Shown: piece after piece, positions 1 to 6,204 of the stretch
How the letters are laid out: the number at the start of each line of letters is the position of its first letter
Position numbering within the stretch: position 1 is the stretch's first letter
From: Solirubrobacteraceae bacterium
GTDB taxonomy: Bacteria; Actinomycetota; Thermoleophilia; Solirubrobacterales; Solirubrobacteraceae
Assembly (NCBI GenBank): GCA_019683665.1
Contig: JADGIB010000198.1
Span: forward strand, 1 to 6,868
Length of the DNA stretch: 6,868 bases
Direction of reading: 5' to 3'
Position numbers and translations under genes: made by a program
The notes under the pieces: generated by a model
What the model was told of the DNA's origin: nothing
The model's input: only the letters and a program-made list of their open reading frames with translations
The model's database searches: none

Positions 1-2
1 AG

Positions 3-161
3 GTCGAGCTCGAGGACGGCCTGCGCGAGCTCATCGCCTGGCGCCGCGCCCACATGGAGGAGGTCGCCGCCCGCCGCGACCGCGCCGCCGGCGAGCAGGG
101 CCGCGTCGACGAGCTGGCCCAGCCCGCGTCCTCTGAGACCGGCGGGGACGAGCAAGCGTGA
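3..161 (+). CDS. C-terminal end of a probable NAD-dependent epimerase/dehydratase (partial)
   Basis: The frame is open from the window edge to the TGA at 159-161 and encodes 52 residues. It begins VELEDGLRELIAWRRAH, which resembles the last helix of extended short-chain dehydrogenases acting on nucleotide sugars, where a 'sLeeGLretvaWyr' type segment closes the domain. A disordered, charged tail rich in A, E, G and D follows. The codons end almost entirely in G or C, matching the operon from 3067 on rather than the block between. If the assignment is right, the enzyme makes an activated sugar for the surface glycan encoded here. The Rossmann fold and catalytic YxxxK lie outside the window, so the call rests on one short motif plus context. 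A glycosyltransferase tail or another enzyme with a similar terminal helix remains possible. The stop lies 4 bases from the stop of the opposing gene. Confidence 0.5.
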   Translation, partial: VELEDGLRELIAWRRAHMEEVAARRDRAAGEQGRVDELAQPASSETGGDEQA

Positions 162-165
162 CGGG

Positions 166-1725
166 TCAGCACAGGCGCCGGCGCACGTCGCCTCTGTAGA
201 CGAACATCGTCGCCCCGGGAAGCTGGACGTGCTCGATCGGTGTGCCGAGCCCCTGTGGTGGGCGATCTCCGCGCCACAGCACGAAGCTGCGGCGCAGCGA
301 GGGGTCAGGCGTGTACCAGCGCTGATCCACGGCGACTTCGAACGGGCAGATCGGAGTGCGCCAGTCGATCACCGGGCGCGACGTGACCCGCCCGTCGGTG
401 GCCCACGTGACGTTCGATGCGAAATCGTAGGCGCCCACCCCGACCGTCGCACCCGTGCGCTCTGCCGCTCGCTCGACCTCGGCGACAAGGGCGCGTACTG
501 CATGCGCCTGGCCGGCGATCTCGCGGTCAGCCAGCGCGACCACGGAGCCAGTGACGATCACCGCAACGCCGGTGATCGCCGCCACCTGCGCGGGAACGCA
601 CGCCCGTAACAGCAACGGCGCGGTGGCCGCGGCTCCCAGCAGCATCGGCACGATGTAGCGAACCGACGGCGCCTCCGCGAGGTCGGTGAGCACGACGGCA
701 GCGGCGAAGGTCACCTCGACCACGCTCCAGAACACCAGATGGACGAGCATGCCCGGGTCCGGCCGTCGGGCCTTGGTCATCAGGAGCCTCACGAGAAGCC
801 CGATCGGCAGCGTGACGCCGATCACGATCGCGAGCGCGCACGCCGCCGACAGCAGGCCGCGTGCGACCCCGGCCGTGGACAGCTCCAGCGCTCCGTTGCC
901 CAGCCAAAGCACCATGTCGAAGAGCGCTCGGGCGTGCGCCCACAGTTCGGAGAGCGAATCGATCGGGCTCGTCGACTCCGGGGCGCGCTCGCGATAGCCG
1001 GCCGCGCGCATCGCGGCCCGGGCAGTCAGCCAGGTGGCGATCGCTGCGGCGACGACTGCGGCACTCGCCAGCAGGGCTCTACGGCCCCGATGATCCCGGC
1101 ACATCAGCCACCAGGTGCCGACGGCGGCGAGGAGCGGGAGGATCCCGGCGATCCACAGCTGCGGGTCGGTGAGGTGCACACCGGCGACGAGCGCGACGAA
1201 CACCGAGGCGGCGATCCACCGGCGCGGGCCGCCGAACGGTCGCTCCCGCGTCACCTCGACGGCGTACAGCGCCATGACGGCGCCAGCGAACACCGTCTGG
1301 CCGTGCATGGTCGGCTTGAGCATCACGAGCAGTACGTCGGTGCTCAGGCACAGCACGAGCGCCGCTGTCAGCGCAGCGCAGCGCCATCCGGCCAGACGCC
1401 AGACGGCCCAGGTGACGCACGCCGCGGTGCCGACCCACAGGGCGACCGGCTGCAGGTCCCACAGCGTCCGGTGAAAGGGCCAACTCTGCGTCAGATGGGT
1501 GAACCACAGCACGGACCAGAACCCGTACGACCCGTCGATCACCTCGCGTGGAACGCCGCTGCCCGGGCTCGTCGTCAACACCCACGCGATGACCGTGTCG
1601 GGGTTCCAGTCGTTCACGACGCGGATGTCCGCCGCCTGGGCCACCAGCAGCACTAGATACGTGAGGGCGAGCGCGCCGATCACGACGAGCAGCGCGACGC
1701 GGGCAGGTGCCGTGCGGGACCTCAC
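166..1725 (-). CDS. Multi-pass membrane protein of GT-C glycosyltransferase-like architecture
   Basis: This frame of 519 codons starts with GTG (1725-1723) and ends with TGA (168-166). I see no good Shine-Dalgarno sequence, so the start is a best choice: it places a hydrophobic helix at residues 10-32. About ten or eleven further hydrophobic stretches follow, roughly at 92-110, 114-135, 143-157, 170-184, 188-208, 218-235, 286-315, 327-348, 357-374 and 380-399. An extracytoplasmic C-terminal domain of about 120 residues follows. The first outside loop contains NDWNPD (residues 38-43), the position where GT-C enzymes carry their catalytic acid. SVRYIVP at 354-360 resembles the RYxxP segment common in this superfamily. 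I infer transfer of a sugar from a polyprenyl-phosphate donor outside the membrane, but I cannot name a family. The gene opposes the rest of the cluster and uses more A/T-ending codons (TAT, CTA, TTG, GCA), suggesting separate acquisition. A membrane protein with no catalytic role is the main alternative. Confidence 0.72.
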   Translation of the reverse strand: MRSRTAPARVALLVVIGALALTYLVLLVAQAADIRVVNDWNPDTVIAWVLTTSPGSGVPREVIDGSYGFWSVLWFTHLTQSWPFHRTLWDLQPVALWVGTAACVTWAVWRLAGWRCAALTAALVLCLSTDVLLVMLKPTMHGQTVFAGAVMALYAVEVTRERPFGGPRRWIAASVFVALVAGVHLTDPQLWIAGILPLLAAVGTWWLMCRDHRGRRALLASAAVVAAAIATWLTARAAMRAAGYRERAPESTSPIDSLSELWAHARALFDMVLWLGNGALELSTAGVARGLLSAACALAIVIGVTLPIGLLVRLLMTKARRPDPGMLVHLVFWSVVEVTFAAAVVLTDLAEAPSVRYIVPMLLGAAATAPLLLRACVPAQVAAITGVAVIVTGSVVALADREIAGQAHAVRALVAEVERAAERTGATVGVGAYDFASNVTWATDGRVTSRPVIDWRTPICPFEVAVDQRWYTPDPSLRRSFVLWRGDRPPQGLGTPIEHVQLPGATMFVYRGDVRRRLC

Positions 1726-2214
1726 TCGTCGTCACACGACGCGGACTCGAGCCAGCTGCGGCGACGACGTCGTCTCCGCCACGCCAATCCCCGGGAACCT
1801 CGTCGGCTCCACGAACTGGGTTGAACCCGGCGTCGAGCAGGACGGTCGCGGACCACGGTGCCGTGAACCCGCCCTCGCCGGGTTGTCAGCGTCCTTGCAC
1901 AGTCTGTTCACGTTCGTGAAGCCGGAGACCGGCACCCGGCCAGTGTCGAGGTGCAATCAGCACGTCTTTCGGATACCGCAGCAGGATAGACGCGGGCCGG
2001 CCTTCGATGTGTGCCGTCGGCCGTCCGCGATTGCAGTCCGATCACCGCCGCTCGGCACGAGGGGCCTGGTTGGGCATCGACCGCCCGAACGTCGAAAGGG
2101 AACGCGCGTGCTCATGTTCGGAACGCCAGACCAGATCGCGCCGGGTGTGCCGGTGAGCCGACGACGTGGAGCCTGAGCGGCCGTCTTCGCTCCCCGGGGG
2201 CGCGCAGGCGTACA
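1726..2214. other. Intergenic stretch of about 490 bases between divergent genes, no supported gene
   Basis: I read all six frames and recognised no protein family. The stretch is less GC-rich than the operon (21 of 60 bases are A or T in 1921-1980). It separates a minus-strand gene from the plus-strand FkbM remnant, so it should hold or have held divergent promoters. I see no convincing -35/-10 pair for the minus-strand gene. It contains a perfect 12-base palindrome, GACGACGTCGTC, at 1763-1774, and CGTCGT-CAC-ACGACG at 1727-1741 immediately upstream of the minus-strand GTG. Both are built from GAC/GTC words that are common in this genome and may be chance. A TTCACG-TT-CGTGAA repeat at 1907-1920 is listed separately, and GCCGG-AGA-CCGGC follows it at 1921-1933. 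A minus-strand open stretch at about 1736-1890 looks faintly protein-like but is not identified. Confidence 0.6.
1907..1920. promoter_or_regulatory. Inverted repeat TTCACG-TT-CGTGAA, possible operator
   Basis: Two perfect 6-base arms flank a 2-base centre. The site lies in the gap between a minus-strand gene (start 1725) and the plus-strand FkbM remnant. The arms are half A/T, so this is less expected by chance here than the GC-only palindromes nearby. The size and dyad symmetry are those of a small dimeric repressor site. It lies about 180 bases upstream of the GTG at 1725, which is far for a simple operator, and no regulator gene is in view. Confidence 0.25.
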
Positions 2215-2990
2215 GTGAGCGGCCGCGGGGCTCATCGGGGCCTGGCGGGAGAACGGGCCGCTCGACATCTCCTTGCCCGCCGCCGTCCACAGCCCGCGTT
2301 TCGCCGGCTGCACGAGCTGGCGCTCGCGGGTCGCAACCTTGGCGATGGCAACCGGAGACGAACGGTGAGTACGCGCTGCTTGTCCGGCTCGCGCCACTGG
2401 CTGCGAGGCCTGCCATCGTCGATGTCGGAGGCCGTCGCGGAGAATGGACGTCGGCCGTTCTCGCTCATCGGCCGGATGCTGTGGTCCACCTGTTCGAGCC
2501 GAACCCGCGATCGCGCGCCTAGTTACAGACGCGCTCCCTGAGCGCTCAAAGTTCAGGAACTCGCACTGAGTGACACGCGCGTGATGCCGCTTCGGGCTCC
2601 CGAAGGACTCGCAACATGGGGTCGCTCGAGCACAGATACCTCAGGGACGTCGGGCTCGCGACTGCAACGCTAGCCGACGTCCGCGTCGACACGCTCGACG
2701 CAGTGTGCGCCCGCGAGGGCATCGATCGGATCGAGTCGCTCAAGATCGACGCGTCGAAAGGCCATCAGCTGAAGGTCCTCCCGGGAGCGCACCGTCTGGT
2801 GTCGGAGCGCCGAGTCGGGTTCATCCAGTTCGAGGAAGGACATGCGTGGACTCTCAGGTCTTCGCGCGCGCTTCCAACACGTTCTGGTCGGTCATGGCTG
2901 CCGGCCGTACCGGCCTGTCGCGACGGGATCGTCCCCGTCGCGGATCACGAAGAGGTCTTCACCTACGAGAACCTCATCGCGCGGCAAGGC
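2215..2990 (+). pseudogene. FkbM-family SAM-dependent methyltransferase, destroyed by about seven frameshifts
   Basis: FkbM-family proteins O-methylate sugars and natural products. Nearly the whole domain can be read here, but only in eight pieces. In order: PAFRRLHELALAG (frame 1, about 2293-2331); ETNGEYALLVRLAPL, then IVDVGGRRGEWT, the SAM motif I region, and FEPNP (frame 0, 2355-2507); ARLVTDALPERSK (frame 2, 2513-2551); VQELALSDTRVMPLRAPEG (frame 1, 2551-2607); GSLEHR, VDTLDAVC, LKID and GFIQFEEGHA (frame 0, 2619-2846); CVDSQVFAR (frame 2, 2843-2869); FQHVLVGHGCRPYR (frame 1, 2872-2913); and CRDGIVPVADHEEVFTYENL (frame 0, 2916-2975). Stops lie at 2520 (TAG) and 2571 (TGA) in frame 0. The canonical KIDVEGHE reads KIDASKGHQ, explained by a +2 and a +1 insertion close together. 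The start is uncertain: GTG at 2215 is the nearest in-frame candidate, and no original stop remains. The gene cannot make a working enzyme as written. Sequencing indels are the main alternative. Confidence 0.85.
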
Positions 2991-3029
2991 ATGGCTCGCG
3001 CGTCCTGGGCTGCCCGAGGGGAGCGGAGC

Positions 3030-3058
3030 GCGACACGATGTCAACCGCGACCTAGACT
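3030..3058 (+). promoter_or_regulatory. Predicted sigma-70-type promoter giving a leaderless mRNA for the operon
   Basis: The -35 element GCGACA (3030-3035, four of six matches to TTGACA) is separated by exactly 17 bases from the -10 element TAGACT (3053-3058, TAnnnT form). The GTG start at 3067 follows after 8 bases, so transcription would begin at or within a base or two of the start codon. Leaderless transcripts are common in actinobacteria. The absence of any Shine-Dalgarno sequence before this GTG, in contrast to AGGAGG before the next gene, supports the reading. The promoter lies just past the end of the FkbM remnant, so the operon can be expressed independently of the dead gene. Confidence 0.55.
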
Positions 3059-3066
3059 CCCACGCC

Positions 3067-3783
3067 GTGCCGTCCCTCCCCGGGAACCCCCTCGCGAGCG
3101 TCCGTGCCGCGATCCAGCGCCGGCGCGAGCGCGGCGACGCCGTCGAGTGCCCGATCTGCGGCGGGCGCTTCCGCCGCTTCCTGCCCTACAACGGGCGGGC
3201 CGGCGCGGTCTGCCCGGGCTGCGGGTCGGCGGAGCGCCACCGGCTGCTGTGGCTGTGGCTGCGCGAGGAGGACCGCCTGCACGGCGACGTCCTCGCCTTC
3301 GGCCCCGACGACGCGACCGACGCGCGCCTGCGCCGCCTGCCCGGGGTCCGCTACACGTCGAGCGACATCGACGGCTCGCAGGCGATGGTCGCCGCTGACA
3401 TCAGCGCACTCCCGTTCGCCGACGACCGCTTCGACGTCGTCCTCTGCTCGCACGTCCTCGAGCACGTCGAGGACGAGCAGGGCGCCCTGGCCGAGATCCG
3501 GCGCGTCCTGCGCCCCGGCGGCTGGGCGGCGCTGATGGTCCCGGTCGACCGCGACGTCGAGCGCACGATCGAGGACCCGACGGCGACGACGCCGGAGCAG
3601 CGGCTCGCGCGCTTCGGCCAGGTCGACCACGTGCGCCTGTACGGCCGCGACGTGGCCCAGCGCCTGCAGGCCGACGAGGTCGTCGACCCGCTCACCCGGT
3701 TCGGCGCCGAGCGCGAGGCGCGCCACGGCCTGCGCCGCCAGGACCGCTTCGGCCCCGACGAGATCTACCTGCTGCGCGCATGA
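3067..3783 (+). CDS. Zinc-ribbon class I SAM-dependent methyltransferase
   Basis: The protein has 238 residues. An N-terminal zinc-ribbon-like module has CPIC at 28-31 and CPGC at 49-52, followed by GSAERHR (53-59), a signature of a methyltransferase group often found in surface-glycan clusters. The methyltransferase domain follows: VLAFGPD (75-81) occupies the place of the usual LHFAPE motif, SSDID (98-102) carries the likely ribose-binding aspartate, ADIS is at 110-113, FDVVLCSHVLEHV (122-134) is motif IV, and RRVLRPGG comes next. DHVRLYGRD lies nearer the C-terminus. It probably methylates a sugar or glycan intermediate in the cytoplasm; the substrate is unknown. The frame stays open upstream to 2842, but that extension is FkbM remnant. 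I chose GTG 3067 because family homology begins shortly after it and a promoter sits 8 bases before it. A Shine-Dalgarno sequence is absent, consistent with leaderless initiation. It is the first gene of the plus-strand operon. Confidence 0.87.
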   Translation: MPSLPGNPLASVRAAIQRRRERGDAVECPICGGRFRRFLPYNGRAGAVCPGCGSAERHRLLWLWLREEDRLHGDVLAFGPDDATDARLRRLPGVRYTSSDIDGSQAMVAADISALPFADDRFDVVLCSHVLEHVEDEQGALAEIRRVLRPGGWAALMVPVDRDVERTIEDPTATTPEQRLARFGQVDHVRLYGRDVAQRLQADEVVDPLTRFGAEREARHGLRRQDRFGPDEIYLLRA

Positions 3784-3792
3784 GCCGACGCG

Positions 3793-3798
3793 AGGAGG
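3793..3798 (+). promoter_or_regulatory. Strong Shine-Dalgarno sequence AGGAGG
   Basis: AGGAGG ends 7 bases before the ATG at 3806 and decides that start. It argues against the GTG at 3799, which overlaps the site and opens a long false frame. The two methyltransferase genes are separated by only 22 bases, so this site serves internal initiation within the operon. Confidence 0.85.
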
Positions 3799-3805
3799 GT
3801 GCCCG

Positions 3806-4456
3806 ATGCGGCGGCTGAGGCAGGTGCCCGCCTTCCTGGCCGGGCTGCCGCACACGGTCCTGCGGGACCGCGGCGGCGGCTTCGAGTTCGACGGTCGGCG
3901 CTACCCGTACTTCCACCACCGCTACAACCTCACCTGGCTGAACGAGCGCGCCGTCGAGGTGCCGCTCGCCCGCCGCGCGCTCGGGCGGGGCGGCCGGGTC
4001 CTCGAGGTCGGCAACGTCCTCTTCCACTACGGGCACCGCGGCCACGAGGTGGTCGACAAGTACGAGCGCGGCCCGGGCGTGCGCAACGTCGACGTCCTCG
4101 ACCTCGACCCGGCGGCGCGCTGGGACGTCGTGATCTCGATCTCGACCGTCGAGCACGTCGGGGTCGACGACGAGCCGCGCGACCCGCGGCGCGGCGTCGA
4201 CGCCGTCCGCCTGCTGGCCGGGGCGGTCGCGCCCGGCGGCGAGCTGCTGGTCACCGTGCCGGTCGGCTACAACCCCGTCCTCGACCCCGCGCTGCTGGCC
4301 GGCGAGGTCCCCGGGGTGCGGGTCGACGGGCTCGTGCGCACGGCGCGCGGGCCGCACTGGCGGCAGGCGTCCCCGCAGGAGGCGGCCGCCGCCTCCTACG
4401 ACCACGCGGAGACGACGGCGCGGGGCCTGCTGGTCGTCCGCGGGCCGGCGTCGTGA
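3806..4456 (+). CDS. Class I SAM methyltransferase-like protein with degenerate SAM motif I
   Basis: The protein has 216 residues and no membrane segment. The N-terminal third contains FEFDGRRYPYFHHRYNLTW (26-44). RVLEVGNVLFHYG at 64-76 is in the place of motif I, where the usual glycine-rich E/DxGxGxG is reduced to EVGNVL. VVDKYE (82-87) and DVLDLD (96-101) follow, then WDVVISISTVEHVGVDDEP (106-124), a clear motif IV with the EH pair typical of type 11 methyltransferases, and a VAPGGELLVTVPVGYNP strand. Proteins of this look occur in glycan clusters; a methyltransferase role on a glycan is plausible, but the altered SAM loop leaves activity uncertain. It could be a partner subunit of the neighbouring methyltransferase. 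AGGAGG lies 7 bases upstream of the ATG. Its TGA overlaps the next gene's GTG (GTGA), so translation is probably coupled. Confidence 0.78.
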   Translation: MRRLRQVPAFLAGLPHTVLRDRGGGFEFDGRRYPYFHHRYNLTWLNERAVEVPLARRALGRGGRVLEVGNVLFHYGHRGHEVVDKYERGPGVRNVDVLDLDPAARWDVVISISTVEHVGVDDEPRDPRRGVDAVRLLAGAVAPGGELLVTVPVGYNPVLDPALLAGEVPGVRVDGLVRTARGPHWRQASPQEAAAASYDHAETTARGLLVVRGPAS

Positions 4457-6204
4457 CGGGGATGCGCCGGGCCCTGGGCGCCGTCGTCGCGCTCTTCCTC
4501 GCCGCGCTGGCCTGGGTCGCGGTGTGGGTGCCGTTCCACGCGACCGACGCGCTCATCTACGGGCGCTGGTCGCGTCTCATCGCGCTGGAGGGCGGGATCG
4601 ACTTCCCCGGCATCGGCGCCGGCTACCTCCAGCGGCCGCTCCTCTACGTCGTCCAGGGCTGGCTGTGGGACGTCTTCGGCTTCCACGAGTGGATCGGCCG
4701 CCTGTGGGCCTACGCCTTCGTCGCCGTCCTCGTCTTCGCGGTCTGGCGGGTCGCCGCGCTCGACCGCGGCGGCGCGACCGCCGGCGCGATCGCCGCCGTC
4801 CTCCTCGTCGCCAGCCCCGACGTCGTCGCGCTCGGCGCCGCCGGCCTCACCGACGTCCCGGTCGCGGCGATGGTCGCGCTCACCGGCCTGCTCGTCCTCG
4901 CCCCCGACGGACGCCGCGGCCCGTGGCTGACCGGCGTCCTCATCGCCGTCGCCGCCGCGCTGGCCGGGCTGGCGAAGGTGTCGGCCTTCTTCGCGCTGCT
5001 CGGCCTCGGCCTGGCACTCCTCGTCGGCCCCCGCGGCGAGCTCGTCGGGCGCCTCGTCCGCCGCGGCGTGCCGCTCGCCGCCGGCGGCCTGGTCGCGCTC
5101 GGCTGGAACGCGATCCAGGCCGACCGCACCGGCGTCGCGCTGGCCGACTTCCTGCGCGGAGTGGAGGGGAGGCTCAGCGCGGGCGTGACCTCCTACTACG
5201 AGCAGCTCAACGCCCAGTCGCGCGGGTCGTTCATCGCCGGGATGGAGTGGCTCGGCCCGTACCTGACGCTGCCGCTGCTGTTCGCGCTCGTCTACGCGGC
5301 GGTGCGGATCGCCGGCCGCCCGCACCGCCTCGCGGCGACGATCGCCGCCCCGGCCGGCCTGCTCCTGTCGTTCGTCCTGCCCGCGCTCGCCGAGTCGGGC
5401 GCGACCGGCGCCGTCGGCCCGTGGGACCTCGAGCGGCCGGTCGCGGTCGTGGGGACGCTCGCGCTCGTCGTGCCGCTGTGGCTGTCGCGCGACTGCCCCG
5501 AGGACGAGGCCCCGACCCGCGCCCACCTCGCGCGCCTGGCGATCTGGGCGCTGCCGCCGACGCTGGCCTGGATCGCCTCGGCCCCGTTCCAGACCCGCTA
5601 CCTGTCGCCGGCCTGGGCGCCGCTGTACGCGCTCGTCGCGCTCGCGCTGTGGACGGCGCTGCGCGGCACGATGGCGGCCCGCGGGCCGCGCTGGGGCTGG
5701 GCGGTCGTCGCCGTGCTCGTCGCGCTCGCCGTCGTCGACCTGCGCAACCTGGACGGGCTCGGCTCGCGGCCGGACGGCTCGATCAGCGCCGGGCGCGCCC
5801 TGAGCGAGCTGAAGCTCACCGGCTGGTTCGACCCCGACGAGGCGCGCGCCGCCGCCGACCCGTCGCTCGGCGCGCTCGTCGACGCGACCGGCGCCGCCCT
5901 GGCCGCCGACCCGGGCCGGGTGATCAGCGTCGACGGCCGGCTCGGCTTCTACTGGCCGCTGCGCGCCGTCCGCGGCGAGCCGCAGGCGTGCGCGGACCTG
6001 CGCGGGTTCGGCACGCTCGTCGTCACCCAGAGCGCGACCGGGCTGGACCCCGAGCGCGAGCGGGCGCTCGGCGAGGAGGCGCTCGGCGAGGCGACCGGCG
6101 GCAACGCCGCCGACCCCGACTTCTGGTCGCGCTGCCGCGACCCGCGCGCGGTGAAGGTCGCGCAGCGGCCGGGCGAGTTCGCCGTCTTCCGCGTGGAGCG
6201 ATGA
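4453..6204 (+). CDS. GT39/ArnT-like membrane glycosyltransferase (GT-C fold)
   Basis: The protein has 583 residues from the GTG at 4453, which overlaps the previous stop; an ATG three codons on (4462) is the alternative. A hydrophobic helix at about 7-27 is followed by an outside loop with HATD (29-32), D32 being the candidate catalytic acid. YLQRPLLYVVQGWLWDVFG (58-76) and HEWIGRL match the 'kPPLyyw..fG..e...R' region of dolichol-P-mannose/PMT_2 type transferases. LTDVP (132-136), GLAKVSA (172-178) and TRYLSPAWAP (381-390) also fit the family. About ten hydrophobic segments precede a C-terminal soluble domain (roughly 430-583) that ends RPGEFAVFRVER. The enzyme would transfer a sugar from a polyprenyl-phosphate carrier to a lipid or glycan outside the membrane; donor and acceptor are unknown. 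The same frame is open back to 3799, but that part is merely out-of-frame reading of the methyltransferase gene. An ATGA overlap joins it to the flippase. Confidence 0.82.
   Translation: MTGMRRALGAVVALFLAALAWVAVWVPFHATDALIYGRWSRLIALEGGIDFPGIGAGYLQRPLLYVVQGWLWDVFGFHEWIGRLWAYAFVAVLVFAVWRVAALDRGGATAGAIAAVLLVASPDVVALGAAGLTDVPVAAMVALTGLLVLAPDGRRGPWLTGVLIAVAAALAGLAKVSAFFALLGLGLALLVGPRGELVGRLVRRGVPLAAGGLVALGWNAIQADRTGVALADFLRGVEGRLSAGVTSYYEQLNAQSRGSFIAGMEWLGPYLTLPLLFALVYAAVRIAGRPHRLAATIAAPAGLLLSFVLPALAESGATGAVGPWDLERPVAVVGTLALVVPLWLSRDCPEDEAPTRAHLARLAIWALPPTLAWIASAPFQTRYLSPAWAPLYALVALALWTALRGTMAARGPRWGWAVVAVLVALAVVDLRNLDGLGSRPDGSISAGRALSELKLTGWFDPDEARAAADPSLGALVDATGAALAADPGRVISVDGRLGFYWPLRAVRGEPQACADLRGFGTLVVTQSATGLDPERERALGEEALGEATGGNAADPDFWSRCRDPRAVKVAQRPGEFAVFRVER

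Noticed and set aside
739..1656. A 305-codon plus-strand open frame
   Set aside because: It is antisense to the 519-residue membrane protein, which has clear helices and C-terminal domain structure. The plus-strand product is low-complexity R/G/D/P/H.
1763..1774. Perfect palindrome GACGACGTCGTC
   Set aside because: GAC and GTC words are very common in this DNA, so a 12-base palindrome of them is weak evidence for a binding site without conservation data.
1968..2040. A glycosyltransferase family 2-like phrase, QQDRRGPAF, in plus frame 2
   Set aside because: It recalls the 'QdnrGpa.arN' motif, but nothing before or after it in any frame fits that family.
2215..2990. Programmed ribosomal frameshifting in the FkbM gene
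   Set aside because: About seven shifts plus in-frame stops, and no consistent slippery heptamers, make decay or sequencing indels far more likely.
4396..5526. A 376-codon open frame on the minus strand
   Set aside because: It is opposite the glycosyltransferase gene and composed almost wholly of R, D, E, G, A and Q, the usual antisense shadow of GC-rich coding DNA, with no motif.
3799..6204. An apparent 801-codon plus-strand gene starting at GTG 3799
   Set aside because: Its first 218 codons are arginine/alanine/proline-rich reading of the methyltransferase gene in another frame. Real membrane-protein sequence begins only at about 4453, where the previous gene's stop and a GTG overlap.
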